Shown one piece after another: positions 10,954-26,000 of a stretch of DNA of 64,000 nt. The DNA lies in assembly GCA_013396995.1 (NCBI GenBank), contig VWZP01002400.1, forward strand, positions 3,782,001 to 3,846,000, written 5' to 3'. The position numbers were made by a program, and so were the translations under genes. The DNA is from Dicaeum eximium. Taxonomy: Eukaryota > Chordata > Aves > Passeriformes > Dicaeidae. A model generated the notes under the pieces. That model ran no database searches. It was not told the origin of the DNA and saw only the letters and a program-made list of their open reading frames with translations. Every line of letters begins with the position of its first letter. Within the stretch, counting starts at the first letter, position 1.

Positions 10954-13900
10954 GATTTGATCCAATTCCAGAGCAGAAAGAGGCAGAATTTTTGACTTGT
11001 CAGAAGAGTCCCTGAACAGATGAGCAGATCAGTCCAGACAGACACATGTAATGAGGGTGTGGAAAAGAGGCAGACAAGGAGAGTGCTGGCATGAGTTGAC
11101 TGACAAGTTGGAACAGTGGAGCACAAGCTCTTTTCCTTCAGAAGCTGCCAACTCTTTGTTTTAATGTGCTCGGTTAGCGTGCCACGGCTTCTTTAACTGT
11201 TAAACGCCCAAAACAGACTCTTACAGGGCCAGGGTTGAAGTAAACTTTTATTATGTTCCTATTTCTCTTTCCTCACTTTTTCTATGCTTCTGGTGATAAA
11301 CAGATATTTTAAACTCATTAAATGTATTTAAAATAAATAAATGATAAAGTTTATCATTTAAATTATTTGTCATATTTCACCAGTATGTTTTAATCTGTTG
11401 TAATATTAGCATTGTAGATGGCATGGAGGTTTTTTGAGATGGCTGTTTCAATTTAGTTTTGTAGATGAAAGTTTTAGAAAGGCTGGAAAAGTATTTTAGA
11501 AAAGTATTCATAGCTGGAAGAGTTTTAGAACTGCTAACCTGAAGTAAAATAAACTTTAAGCAGCCAGGTCTTTCATTAAATGCAAGTGTTAATCTGTGCA
11601 ATTACTGGTCAGCTATCTGGGACTCAGGGGAAGCTTTGTCTAAGTAAGGATTTCAGGATCATCATTGCAGTGTTACTGAAATGAATTTAAAATGCTGGTG
11701 GCTCTCAGGCTGGGTTTTTATTCAGTTGACTTGCTGCAGACTTCTGCTGAAAACAGCATTCTGTGCCTGAAGGGACGGTGCACATTTTGACCTTTCCATT
11801 TACCTGAGTGAGAGTCAGCCGTCCAAAATCAATCCAGGAAACTTGCAGAACAAGTGGAACCACCTTAGTAAAATCCAGTTGTGGAAAAAATTCTAAGCAA
11901 ATCAAACAGCATAAAGGTGCAATGTGAATCTGGAATCCCTTTGTTACCTTCAGTATCACATAACTTAAGTCTTTGTAAGGACACCAGCAGAAGAGTCAGC
12001 ATGTTTGGATTTTTCCTGCTAATTCACTGATGTGACTCAACTCAGCAAGATTTGGTGACAGGGTTTGTTTTACATGTTGGTACAGGGACCTGAAGCTCAG
12101 TGGTAAATCAAGCTCATTTTTAGCAAATTCTAAGATGCTACAGATTTGAACACTTGATGGTGAAATTACAGTCTTATAATTCAATAGAAACCAATATTTA
12201 ATTTCAATTTCCTCCTTTCTAGTAAGTCATTACTCCTCCGTATACATGAGAGCAGATTTCCCCCCTCTGCACTGGGGATTAAGGATTAATTAATGTTTTC
12301 TTTATACTCTGATCCACCCTGAGGTTTTGTTCAAACTTGCAAAGACCTCATTTTTATTCTCCGTTGAAGAGTTAATTTCTATTTTTAAAATATTAATATA
12401 TGCTTTGTTTGTTCAGCACCTGAAATTTTAAAAATTACAATATTAATGTAAAGGCAAAGTTCAAAGGCAAGTATATTGAGGTGTATCAAGAGACAGATTA
12501 CATAGGAGTTTAAGTAAATTGTTTATGGACAAGAGAATAAATTCAACCAGCCTGTGAAAAGAAATATATTGTTGCTGCAGAAGCCAACAGAGAGACAGTC
12601 TTTCTGTTTAAGCTTTCATAAGTTAATATAGCCTTACCAAACATTGAAAAAAACTGAAACCAACTTAGTTCACCTTTGTCCTCTGTGAAGTTCATCTTAA
12701 ATTTTAAGTGTGTAGGTGGACTTCAGAATGTTAAAAAAATATTTAAAGCACCAAGGGATTACATCAGAAGTAAGGATGTCTGTACTCTGAAATAAATGGG
12801 ATCTACGCTTAGTGGGTGGAGGAATTAGATCTGTATTTCAAGATCAAATTAAAACCAATGGGTTTGCATTGCTTAGAATTTTTATGATCTAAAATATTCT
12901 CCTAAATTTATGCTTGAAAATTATTTAAGTTTTTTTAAAAACCCTACTTGTAGATGTTATATAGTTATAGACTGGAAAAGTATTTAGCATGTCTGTCCCT
13001 AATCTAAACCAGTAAATTGAGGTAACCTGAAGAAGGTTTCTAAAATGTTGCTTCTGTTTTTAGGTGACCACTATTAAGAAAGTATTCAAAACCCACTTTA
13101 AATACTTTAAACTGTTTGAATCATATATATCTCCTTGCTAGGCAGGATTTGTTGTTCAGTCAATAGGTTGTTTTCCAGTTATCTTAATCCTATTCTAAAT
13201 GGGATTTATGTGCAAGAGAAGAGATGGACCAGCTGTCATTTTGTCTGCCTGGTAAGCCTGCCTTACCAGTAGGAGTATCCATGGAGTAAAGGTTAGAGCA
13301 GTGAATCTGAACAGCTGTGTTTTCAGCCTGCAGAATTCTTGGAACAAGGTTTCTCAGAACCTGCCTGCCAGGAACATATCCAGAGGAAACTATCTACCTA
13401 TTCTGCAACTTTAAGAAAAAGTTTATTTTCTTTCAGTAGAATAGAATCTCTGAGTGATGCAGAAAATGTTTGTGTATCATATAATGACTCATACAGGTTG
13501 GATTTTTTGGCTTCAGTTATTTCTTTGTTCGTTCCCCTTTTGCACTGTGTACCTAATTTAGGAATAATAATGAAAATTTACAGCACAAGGGGAGAGAGTT
13601 CCATTATGACATCTTACAGAAAACGGGGTGGTAATTTAGAAGAATGCAATATCATGAACCAAAATCTAGAAGGACCATAGAAGCACTTTCACAGCTGAAA
13701 ATACAGGTTCTGTTGTTCATTTCTGGAGCAATGTCTGAGTCCTGGAATGGTCTTCAGAACTGTACTGGCTTTGCCTGGCCACACTCTACAGACAGGATCA
13801 GCTTCTGTTTTACTCTTGCTCATTGTACTGGGATTTCTTTTGAAACACATAATTAGCCTAAGGTACAGTGAGAAATAGATTATTGTAGTAGCAAACAATT

Positions 13901-16900
13901 GCCTCTGAGAAGAAACATTGCATTAAAGGTAAGGAGAAGGAAGCTTTCACTTTTTCAAAAAGTGAGTTTGAAGTGGTTGGAGTTGATTAGATTGTTATCA
14001 GCTGAAAACATAGCCTACACTTCTGGAACGAGTGGTGACTGAGTTAATGATTTACATTTTGTTCCTCTTAACTAGTTTGATAATTTTGCTTTGTGATGAG
14101 CTGCCTTTGGTAAATGTCTTTGAAACACAAAAAGGGTGTTTTGGACTCAGTGCAAAAATAATTTTGTATTCTTACAGTGAGCAAATGTACTGCCCCATGC
14201 ATTTGTCTACATGTAGCCTTGACTCTGACAGCAGGAATATGGAGCAGATAAATTCATTGAAGGTCTCTCAGTAGAAATGTTTACTGCAACCATCCTGTCA
14301 ATTAGCCTAAAAGTCTGTTGTCAGGGGTGCCTCAATTGATTGAGAGACAGTCTCTTCTCCAGCTACAACCATGGTTTGCATTTTACAGGTGGAAAATAAA
14401 CCAACAAGAAAGAGAAATTTGAAAATCTAAATAAGACTCACGTTCCTCCATCAAATTATACATTTGAAATTATTTAAAAATGTATACATTTTAGAACCTT
14501 AGAGGAAGTTGATAACAAAACATCTGCCAGCTCCCAGAAGGGATTAAATCTTGCTTTGAAGGCCAATATTGGAGAAGTAATACCCTACTAGGCAGGTCTT
14601 TTAACATAATGAATTCCTTGGGTCCTCTCATTGAAGCAAAACAATATCCAAATATCTCAGATTTATACAGTTTTATGAAGCTAAATTCTACCTCATTGAC
14701 TTAGTTGAGTAGATACACACCCTAAATCTCTGGGAGGAAAAAGCCTTGGACTATTATGTTTCAGTTGGTACAACTCCCTTCCTGTTGCTATTCATAACTA
14801 TAAATATATTAATTCTTCAAACTCAGACTAAAAACCGTTGTCATCGTGGTTTTTTAACACATTGATATTTTAAATCAAATTTTATGTTACATCTGCTGCT
14901 CAGGCATCTTTCAATGCTATGGAGGGGTTTTAGAATGCAGCACAGGCTTAGGTGTCCCTGCTGTGGTAGGGGTCTATCTTATGTTGACAAAATACAGTTG
15001 AATCCAGCTAAAAGTGCTATTGTGCTAAATACAGACCATCCTGCCCCTATTTTTTAAAATTACACAGTGAACTTTGTTGAAGTATACTGATTATTTTTTT
15101 ATCAGTTAACCATGTTCTGTGTAGTGTTTTTCATGTTCCCAGACTTGTCAGTTCTTAGTCTTGTGGGAGGCTTTCCAAAGCACCTTTAACACTCTGTTGT
15201 GTCTCATCTAAAAATCCCATTTCAGTGAATAGTTTGAGTGCAATTGCTTTGGTGATATCAAATGTGAGACTCTTAATAGAATGTGTTCAGGTGCCCAGAT
15301 AAGTGATAGGACTGTTTAGTTCTGTTTAATGGTGGTTTGGGGAGTTTTTTCAGGGTTTTTTTTTTTGTTTGTTTTATTTTTTAAATGTAAGCTGAAACAA
15401 GTAAACCCAGAAAGAATCTGAAATACTCAGGATGGGTGCCTTAAACATGCTGTGGAATGCATTGCTTGCAACCTAGCATTTTCCAACTGCTGCAGATATG
15501 CACTTCTAAGAATAGGGCAGAGTTTTAAATCCTACCCAGCCAACTGTGTGGGGAATTTTTAGCAGGGGTCTGAGAACCAGCTTTAGTTATTGCATAGTTT
15601 GGTTATGTTTTATTAAGTGAAAACAAACCACCCCACAACCAGGGCCAAGCCCTGCAAAAAGTAACAGAACCCAAACAGGTACTGTACTGTCCATAGTAAG
15701 GAAACTACAGCTCATATTCTTCTGATTCTTATTTTATGATGTTCTTGGAGAACACAATGAGAACAGTTGTGATGTTTGTGTCTAAGAGACTTCAGTAAGA
15801 TGGCAGAGGAAAATTAAGGCCTTGCAGACATATTTTTGTGAACACTTAGTGCCAGGTGTACCAGTGCCACAGTACTGAGTGCTGCTGGTGAAAGCCTTAA
15901 AAGTACAGATCATTTGTTCTAGAAGATGAGCTGAAGGAGGAATTCTTTATAAGAAAAGCTCTTTCTGCAGCTGGAGCTGGGGAGGGTGTGGTGTAGGAGA
16001 GGCAGGGACAAGACTGGAGGTGGGGAAGGCATTCAGCAGCCTGTGTGGGTTACGTCAGCTGGCTCCCTTCTCCTGAGGCATGGGCAGAGCTCTCACGCTG
16101 CTCCTTTGAGAAGCTGCCTGACCAGTCTGTGCCTGCAGCACTGGAGCTCAGACGTTCTGCAAGATGAGATGAACCTTATCTGATAGCTCCCAGCAGAGCA
16201 AAGAGGAGTTACTGCTTTCTCCTGTCACTTCCCTTCGTCTGATTAGTCCGTGAAGCAATTGTATTTGCTAATCTCTCAGGAAAGTAATTAAAAAGAAACT
16301 TGAAAACAAACTTAAACCCCCAAATTCATGAGTATCCACTCTGTCAGTGAGCTGAATAGTCTCAATAGGAGATAACAAGAGCAGTAGTATTAGGGAGTAA
16401 GAAGAACTCAAATTCTGATCAGGAAACAAGCAGCAAGAGAAGAAAGAGATGGGAAATGTGACTTCTGGCAGCAGAGAGATGAACTCAGCCACCTTAAAGG
16501 CCTCAGGCTTACCTTACTGAGTGGTCCAGGGACCATGAGAGACCTCATGTTGACATGTATGATAAGCATGTATGCTTAGCTATTTATCTGAAGCTTGAAA
16601 CTGCTGTGAAAACACGATGACTTCAGACTCTGGCAATCCTTCCTGTGCTTCCAGATATTCAGTAACCTCCGCTGTGGGTGGGCAAAAAATATCCCACATA
16701 CAATTTGTTTTGCGTAAGCCTTTCCAAGTATTAATGGAAAAAAAAAAACCCAACCCCATGATAAGATTATGCAAAACTTTATTGTTAGCAGAGGTGATAA
16801 GATTGTTTATGTCAGATGATGAGCATTGCAAATACAGGTCTAGTTTCTTCAGTGAAGACTTGTTTTTTGCTGAGGGGTTTGTTATTTGGAAGCAGTGACT

Positions 16901-16974
16901 GAGGAAAAACTCTCAGCTTGTCAGTCACTCAAACTGTTAATATCAGCTGTCCCCTGTTGGTTCCCAGTGCCAGA

Positions 16975-17100
16975 GAGGTCATCTCAATAACACGGGCCGT
17001 GGCCAGCTGACGCCGGCTGTGTGGAGTGCCAAGCCAGGCAGCGCAAGCAGCTGAACCTGAGGAGCCATCCGGATGCCTGTGACAGTGTGTCACCAACTCG
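16975..17100. promoter_or_regulatory. Locally GC/CpG-richer, motif-dense patch in the PALMD 5' intron
   Basis: Within AT-rich intron, this patch carries several CpGs (ACGGGCCGTGG, GACGCCGGC, GCGC, ATCCGG), two CAGCTG E-boxes, a GCCAAG NFI-like half site and a GTGAC-N5-GTCAC inverted repeat (17079-17093). It resembles a compact enhancer. Function is an inference from motif density only, and no transcript signal is visible. Confidence 0.25.
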
Positions 17101-20100
17101 TATTTTTCAACAGATTCAAATATTGCACTACTGCTTCACACAGCCCTGTGGAGGGTTTATTTAACCCTTTACCTCAGAGTGGTGATTATTAAATAGGAGC
17201 AAAAAACTTTGCTATAATACGCTTTCTTTATTTTTCATGTAAGTTTTGTTTTGATTGTCAGGATTTCAGACCTGTTTCATAGTTACATTTGCTAATCAGA
17301 AAGATATTGTTTTCCTTATTTTCACCTGAATCTCAAGTGGATCATCTTAGTGATATTCTGCTGTTTGCTTGGTATTCACTCATGGTGAAATTTTGTAAGA
17401 AGTTTGAACTGATATACTGGCTCTGTGGAGCTGAAAGAAGACATCTTGCTTCTATCTCTATATACCATATTCCCACAGTTAATGTGGCTGTCTGCTCATG
17501 GAATCTGCTCACTAAGCTGGCTGAGAACTAACCAAGCTAAAAGGTGGTTATTGCTACACTGATGAGTCAGATCATTGCCCAGAAAAGCCTGATGAGAGCC
17601 AAAATGTGGTAAAGAGAGAGGATAGAAGGTGAAACTGTGGCTACTGGAAAATGCAAAGGAGGAGGAAAGAGCAGTGGAAGAGGAGGGATGAGTAGGAAGA
17701 AAGGGAAAGTGGTAAACTGTTAGATAAAATAAGCTGTTAAATGTAAATTTACCTTTACAGACTGTGTAACACAATGCGTGGAAACTATTTTTTTTCCTTT
17801 TCTTCCCCTCTGGAGGCTGAATAGGCCTTCAAAACACTTTCATCAGATCAAAGGTTAATATCTTATTACCATCCATGAATGCAAAGAATAATCTGGTTGT
17901 ATGAAAGAATATTTTGGAGACTATAAAAGTTTCTTTTCTAGTCATATCTTCTTAAGATATGAATGGACTCCTTACTCAGTGACTTGAGGAGAGCCAAGCT
18001 AATCTGCATGTGATGGCACTGCTTCATCAGATACCATTTCTGAAGAGTGTCTTTGCAAATTTCTCTGCAGCCTGGCAAGTAGGACCTGTAGTTGGTTTGG
18101 AGATCCATTACGGCCTTTATAGACTTCTCACTGTGCAAATGCACGTGGAGACTGATGGTGTGCAAAGGCTGGAGTTAAATACTATTTTAATAACCTATTT
18201 CAACAAAATCTTTGAAAATTTGGAAATGTCATTGTGTATAGCCTGTAGGTGAAATGACTATTTGAAAAGGGTTTGATGCATTGTGTTCAACTGGAAAAGG
18301 GGCTTGTCAGGTAATTTCTCATTTCACCGAGTATTATAATAGCCTGCTGCCAAATGGATCTAGCTGTATTGTCAGACATACAGCTGATGCAGTTACAAGA
18401 CATTAAAAAACCTGTTCTTGGGCTTTGAATTAGAAATTGAATCCACATTTCTTGATTATAGTCACACTGAGTTGGACACAATGTTGATGTTTGAACGAAA
18501 AATCAGGAACACTCCAACCATTCTAGTTAACACCTATCATCCTCTAATTTTGTTGGTCTATTCTCTTATTTTGACTAATGCAGTTACAGGATTGTAGTCC
18601 AAAGTTGTCATTATGTCGTGACTGCTCAGTGCTTGTATGACAACTTTTATATTCTCAGTTTCCAGTGGGCTGTCATTAATGGGAGAAGAACCAAAACGTG
18701 AGTAGCAGGCACAGCAATCTGTCCTTTCAGTGAAGGAACACCACATATCAGTGTAAGTAGTATCAATATCTTTTGACATGGTCTACACTTCAAAAACCAA
18801 TAGAAGTTAATAATGAATTTATTTATATGTATATATTATTTTCTGCTGAGATTCAGGAGCATTTTTTATGGAAATACCCTTTCTCAAATTGTATGGAGTA
18901 ATTGGTATGTTCATATTAATACTTGATTCTCTTAGGAGACAGTCATTTAGATGAGTATTGCTTGGAATTTATACCATAAATCTCAGTAATTGTTGCAGTG
19001 GTTTGTTGTTGATTTGTTTAATGCCGTAGCTCAGATATGGAAAAGCTAAAAGTTAGATGGATCAAAAACTTTAATAACACCAATTTAGACCTCCAGCTGG
19101 AAGAGGCAGGCACTCTGGGGGAACCTAATGATCTGTCTGAAGGAAATGGGACCTTAAACACAGCTGAGGGATCTTAGCTCTATTTAGTTCTGAGAAATAG
19201 CCTACATCAATGTTGTATTATTCTCAAGTGATTATTTTTACCAGTTTAAGTGCATGGAATATATTTCATGACTGACACAGTTTCACTTCATGTGTGTCAT
19301 ATTTAGAGAGGTTAATGTCTTTTAAACAAATAGGCATACTTCTTATATACTCTTCTGGCCTCTCATTAATTTAATATTCTGTAAATAAATCAGTAAAATA
19401 CTGGCAGGCCATGGCTTCAGGTTTCTGTTTTTCATACTTGTTGTATAACGGTTGGTTAAAAAAGTACAATGAATTTGCATTTTTAATCCTCTACCACCCC
19501 AAATTGAACAACTTCTGCAAAAAGGAGATCTCTTAGGGGATGGCAGTTCTTGGCAAAGGCAGTAAGTGATTTTTAACCATTTGACTTCAGGGAACTTCAT
19601 AAAAACCCCTGTTACTGGGAGTTCTGGTCACTGGCTTTCTGCAGCTAACTGAAACAATTCCATAAAATATGTGCTTGAGTCCTTAAGAAGTGAAAAAACG
19701 TTAGAAAAGGAGACATTTCCACACATTATGACCACAACTCCTATCTATGATTAGGTTAGTTTCTCTCTGTTCAGATAGTGACTCAGGGACTTGACCTGAC
19801 AAATAATTATATTGAGGGTTTTCAGAGCTGTGTGAGTGTCCTGTACTGATGCTAATGGGGTTTTCCAGATGCAACGATGTGCTACCATATGCAAATTAGC
19901 AATTAGAATTGTCAGTGTTGCTAGTGAAATGGATCTCTTTGGTGGCTACCACTAGGGGCTTCAAAGTAACTCTTCCTCGAAATCCTTATTCCTTTAACTG
20001 CAACCTTTTTTCTCAATTGCCTTACTATTATATCTTCAGCAGAACTGACTGCAATACCTCAGATCCTGCCTTGTACTTTCTCCAACTGATAGTGCCTGCT

Positions 20101-22969
20101 TTCCAAAAAAACCTTGTGAGAGCCTCAACCCCTTCCACCTCCTCCTCCTTCAGCTAGACATTATCCTAATCCTCAATCTTTCTCCTATCCTATATTAATC
20201 TCATAAACCCTGAGCAAATCTGCCTACCTCTGTCAGTATTTGATGAAGAAGGTCCAGGGTGACAGCTCCCAGTGTGAGCCGTCTGCACTGACAGCCTGCA
20301 AAAACTGACCACAGCTTGAATCTCCCCATTTAATTTTCCTTAACAAGCAGTTAAGAAATCCACAGAGCAGCTCTAAGAGCTCGTAAGATGTTCTAAAAAT
20401 GTTTCCTACATACTGGTCCTTTTGGTTTTGTTGTGTGTAATGCTTGTAGTATAGGACTGTCTTTGAGTTAGTGAAATTTAAATGCCAGTTGTGAAAACAA
20501 CATGAATAATACAAGTGGTGTATAGGTCAGACTTTGACAGATCATGAGCATGACTCAAGCAAGTGAGATTCTATCCTGGTTACATAGAGATTTCAATCAG
20601 AAAAAAACCCTGACTGCTGAGTCTTCTTGTTTCTCTTGCAGAAAATTACTTTAAATTCTCTAATAACTTTTTCTTTATTGTACTTATTCACTTGTGATTT
20701 TCTAATTCTTGGTGGTAAAAGCTATCTGTTGTAGACCCTCCTGTGCTAAAACAACATATTGGAATTCTTTTTCTGTTCCATTTCCCTCCCTACCCCCCCT
20801 CTCCCCTTTTAATGCTATTTGCATGCTGTCAATGAATCCTAAAACAGTTAGGTCCTACAATCTATTTTCCTACATTATCATTTTAGTTGTATTTTCTAAA
20901 TCTAGTTTTGACTTTAATTTCCTTATTTTTCCTGAACATTTGAGTTGTTAACCAATAAACTTCTGCCTGATTTGCAAGAACACTCCTAGCTACTGAGAAC
21001 AATGACTAATGTCTCTAATTTTCAGTTTACCACTATTATCTAGATACTCTCAGTTTCAGAAAAAAAGGTGGGATAGGAATTAGTTTAATGCTTTGGTTTG
21101 TACAAATTTAATTATTTAATTATTTTGTCACTTAATCATTTGAAACAATTGGATCCTCCTGGGCAATAAAAAGGTTTACAATAATTTATGAGCAAGGTGC
21201 TCTCTGTTTCCATGTGGGATGATAAATAAAATTTCAGATATGTCATGCATTCTTGAACAGTAGTCATACTGAATCATCAGATGAATATTAACTCTGATAG
21301 CAAAACTGTAGCTAGAATGGCAACTGTTCTAAAGAGTCTGAGAGGTCCTCTGAGTTGGGGATGGGTGCAACTGTTGTGGGGAATAGATTGTCCAATTTTT
21401 CTGGAAATATTTCAAGAGGGATGCTGAAATCTGACTGGAATGTTATGAGAAGAATAATAGAAGAATTTAATAGAAAGTATGTTCTACAAAATGAGTATAA
21501 CTCATTAAATAGAAAGTTAATTGGTTCTTCAGGAAAATGCAATTTTTTATTGATGGAAATTTAACAGTAAAAGATAAAATGATAAAAAAATTCAGTGATT
21601 GGATGTTGAAAGGTGAAATTACTGCATGTGAGAAGAGATTTCTAAGAAGGACAATAATTCTGGGGCAGTGGCAAAAGCAAAATGAGAAAGCTATCACAAA
21701 ACCTGAGAACATTCTTAGCATGCTCAGGAAAGTGACTAATTAGATAATACAAAAATTGCTTCATCAAGGGCAATTAAAAAAGATTTCTTATTGATATTTT
21801 TTCAACTTCCTTTTGACTTTTCAAATTTCCTGAAGAAATTCTTAAAAATGTTAACAGTTGAGATTTTGCTATTTGTCCTGAGTAGGTGGTTGTTTTGGCT
21901 GTCAGTATTTTATCATCTGCAGTCCCACTGTGCCAGTTACAAAATGTATTTACAAGACATGTGACAGTTGCTGCTGGATCCACTTGTTTGCAGCCTTCCT
22001 TTTGGAACTTTGTACATTTTAAGCAGTAAACTTTTATAACCCAGAACCAGTAATTTTCAAATAGGGACTCAATTTGCCATTCTTTTTGGTGTCATGAATC
22101 AAGAAATGTGACTATAAAGATGGTGCCTTTTCACTGTTTTTTCATGAGCCAAGGCAAATTGTGAATGAATCTGTGTAAGTCAGGAAAATCAGCCCTGCTT
22201 CTCAGTGTGTTTCCTGCTTCCCATCTGACAGATGGGCAGAATGGTATTTTCCTTGCTCACAGAGAAGGGTGCCATTGTTGAATATGGACAGCTCCTTGCA
22301 CAGCCATTTAGATGGTGTTTAAATTTGGAACGTACCTAAAATAATGGTTGATCATTTGGTAAAATAAATTTTGGAAAAAAAATCAATTTAAACAGCCTTT
22401 TGATTAATAGATTTCCATGCAAAATAACAATTGCAACCAGGCATAGTATAATGGAATACTTCCAAAACTGTGCTACCAAAATTCAGGCCAGCCCATCCCA
22501 GAAGAGAATGGAAGCATCTGCTTGATTTTTGTTGAAAACCCTGGAACTCATAAGCAAGTGCTCACCATGAAGTATAAGCTGCCTATGTTTCAAAGGATGT
22601 CTCTGTTCTAATTTGTTTCTGTTACAATAGGCTTCTGTGCCTTATTAGTCTCCAGAACTTTACCTTTTAACAAATTATTTCGGATGGCATGGACCCAGCA
22701 GCAGGCTAATGTACTATAGCCATCATTAGCAAATGTGCTTTGCCCTTGAAGAGTCTCCTATGCTAATCATTTTACGCCATTACCATCCTTTTTCAGGAGT
22801 AGCTGCCCTTGCTAAAAGCAGCCTGGCTCTGTCTATTTGCCAGGGGGAGGTCCTGTCATGTGATTTAGTCCCTCTCAAAAAGGTCTCTGTGTGTGGCTTG
22901 GCTGACTTCTCAGTTCGCTGCATGCTGACACTGAGTGTAGCAGGCTGACTGTCCTCACAGGTTCTATAG

Positions 22970-23018
22970 TTCAGCTGATCTTAGAGGTATTTTCCAACCC
23001 TTAATGACTCTATGATCT
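22970..23018 (+). mobile_element. CR1 LINE 3'-tail fragment
   Basis: A short stretch reads GCTGATCTTAGAGGTATTTT, then CCAACCCTTAATGACTCTATGAT. This is the diverged 3' end of a chicken-repeat-1 LINE: a 'gatctt-aggt-ccttccaaccc' block followed by the ATTCTATGA-type terminal repeat. Only the last 50 or so bases are recognisable, which fits the usual severe 5' truncation of CR1. The orientation is plus, opposite to PALMD. Confidence 0.7.
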
Positions 23019-26000
23019 CATCTGCTGCCCTTTCTAAATGAGCAACCAGACTGATGTCATGCACTAAAAGATGATGGTGCTGAGTTTGGTGAGGCCTGTA
23101 TATTACTAAAATGTGTATCTAGGAATGTAAAATCCATAAATATTCTTCTTACATGTGTATCTCTATAAATTAACTGCTCCTTCACTCAGAGATCTCACCA
23201 CTGACAGTCTGTGAAGTCTTTTACCACCATTGTCGCATATTGTGGTCCAATCATACTGGGGGTTTTACAAGCATTTGGGCAGACAGTGGTGCCAGTGGTG
23301 AGCTTATAAACTAAGAAAATAAAGGGGGTCTTCATAAAAGTCTTGGCTTTGAATCTGTGATGCCTTGTATGTGCTACCTTTTCTGATAATGTTAGAGACC
23401 TTATCAATAAGAGGTGAAGTGTGCTGTTAGAAACGTCTTTAATGTACTTTAAATAATATAACACAATTCAATGTTTACTGTGACCAAAGCTCACATTAAA
23501 CGAGCTGGAATTACTTAGGCTTCTACTCTCTTAACTTCAGCTGTAACTAGGTAACTCCTTTTCTAACTCAGCTGTCTATATCTATTCACATCAATAGCCT
23601 AACTTAGAGTGTTTATGGTGTTTTTTCCTAACAATACTCTCCAGTTTGGCATAGATGCAGAACATTTCACTGCCTGAGAGGCTACAAGATTTAATGAGAA
23701 GGGTAGAGCATTTTGTGTCATGGTCCCAAACACACAAAATATGAGAGTAAACTGATGTTTCTAATGAATGATCATAGAGAGTGGGACATTTCTCTGGGCT
23801 GCAGTACTAACATTGAGTAGGAGAGTTAACCTCTGAGGGGAGAATTAATCTCAGAAAGTGTATTTTAGACCAGAAAAAGAAAAAATAGGAGAGCATACAG
23901 GAAGCCCCCTACTCGTGTCGATGGTTAACTTGTACCTTGACACCTCTGGAAACATTCAAATAGATCCCACTTGAATTTATGGAAGATATCTAATTGTAAT
24001 TGGAACCTCAACAACACATAAACCAGGGAAGATATAATGAAGTTGAGAGATCATGATGAACACGAGGAAAAAGTCAACTGATACATGAAAAAGTAAGTTG
24101 CTGAAGAAGCAGTTTCATGATCAATAGTTTGGCCTTTTGTCTGGCCTTCATCAGGTATATAATAACAAAGCTTGAAAGCTCTTCGATCAGCAGTTCAGCT
24201 CCCACACTGGGAATGAGGCAGGGCTTGCTCAGCTGATGCCTCATTCTGACAAAGAAATTGAGTTTCAGGAGGGACATAGAGCAGGATTTGGTGTGGCATC
24301 AGTGAAAACAGTAGTAAACTTCTATCAACCACTGTTTGCAGGAGAAGTAAGAGCATGGACAGGTTAACCAACAGCACATCTAGTATTACTTGTTCAGATG
24401 CCACAAAGGAAGCACTTTCAGAAAAGGAAACACAGAAACTGGCGTTCCTCCCTGGATGAACCTGCTAGGGCTTGTAGAGCTTGGCTGTCTGTGGTGGGTG
24501 GGGAGATCCTAGACATGTTCTGTCAGACCCTGGCATCTTCACTGCCTATGGAGGAGGGCTGTGTTGTGTTCTGACAGGTAAACACAGTCGCTATGTGGAA
24601 ACAACATACCAACACAATCATCAGACCACATGAAACTCACTGAGAGCAGAAAGACACTGCTAGAGATGGCACCTAATGTAAGAGAGAGTTCTTCCTCTTT
24701 TGAAATCCTGATGTGATAATGATTCTTTCTGAGGGTACCAGCAGTCCCCTTTGCTTTCTCTACTGGATTAAACTCATGTTGCCAAGGAAGTGTCTGTAGG
24801 TGCTTTACACCATTACTGTGAGCCATGTGGGTATAGCACACACCTCACAGTGACTGATTGTGATCGTTCCAGCCTGCAGCATGGGGAAATTGTTCTTAAC
24901 AACTCAGTGTGACTAGGACTTAAATATATGGAACCTGAAACTTATGAAACCTCAATTTATAGAGCCTGATCCTCTGTGTCTGTTCACCAGTTCCCATCTA
25001 GTCTAGATCCCCTAAAACTCATGTGAAACCTTCTGTCAACAATGCACAGAATCAGGTCTGTCTGTCAGCAGCTTTGGGGACTGTCAAGCAGCATGAGGTT
25101 CCAAAGAGTTTTAGTCCTCTAAGGTACAGCATAAAGTTTGCTCCTGGGGTTTGGAGTGGGGGGGAGTAGTTTAATTATTTGTAGAGATCAACTTTATTAA
25201 AGAAGGTTCTGGCTGTGCAATGTAATTTCCTTATAGCATCCTTTGGGATATTGGAGGCTTGGGCTGTTGGAGGGGCCAGCCAAAGGGTTTAGCACCTCAT
25301 CTGCACTGAGGTAGTCAGCCAAAGGAACATTACTGTTGCAGTGCTCAAAATTGCCTGGAAAGCTAGAAGTGATTTTCAGTGGCATGCTTAAGGTAGTTTT
25401 TGGCTCATTCATAGACTCCTGGGGGTAGTTTTCTAACACAATGTTTCTTGTGAGTGTCTTTGTTAAGACACATACAAATATAATCCTTACTCCCCTAGCA
25501 TTGACTTTGTAAGGAACCTCATCATTGTCTTTTATTTTGAGAGAGGTTCTAGAGTTATGTTGGGAGTAATAACCTGGATTTAGCCTTGGAAGCCGTTGAA
25601 AAGCTCTGGGTAGATGGGAATTAATATCTTCTTTCTGCAATTCTTACTTCAAGAAGGTAATTTCTGTATACTTTGTGAATGTCTTGGATAGAAAGTGTTT
25701 ATTTTGAAAGAAAAAGTTCTTGAACTTCAAGCAAAAATACCACTTGGGGAATGGACTCTCTCCATCTTTGGAGATTGTTTTGCATAGTGAAACATAACTA
25801 AACTCTATCACGTTACTCTATTTAAGAATTAGAATTCAGAGATGCTTAAACTAGTAATGGATGACTGCTATTTTGGTATTTGCATTGTGATCCATGCAAA
25901 ACAGTATCTTGAAATACGAGGATTAGTTAGAAAAAAGTCTCATCTTGTTGTAAGGAATTTGCTGACTCTTTTTGGACTCAATTGAGCAATCCCAGGGCCT

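Noticed and set aside
10768..11126. Minus-strand ORFs of 65 and 85 codons around the PALMD start exon
   Set aside because: The first continues past the GTAAGT donor into intron (VSARGYN...) and upstream through the poly-A/N run. Only MEEAELLKERFQAIT is coding. The second is intronic.
13339..13680. 113-codon plus-strand ORF
   Set aside because: No protein family resemblance, no splice context, opposite strand to PALMD within its intron, and length within chance expectation.
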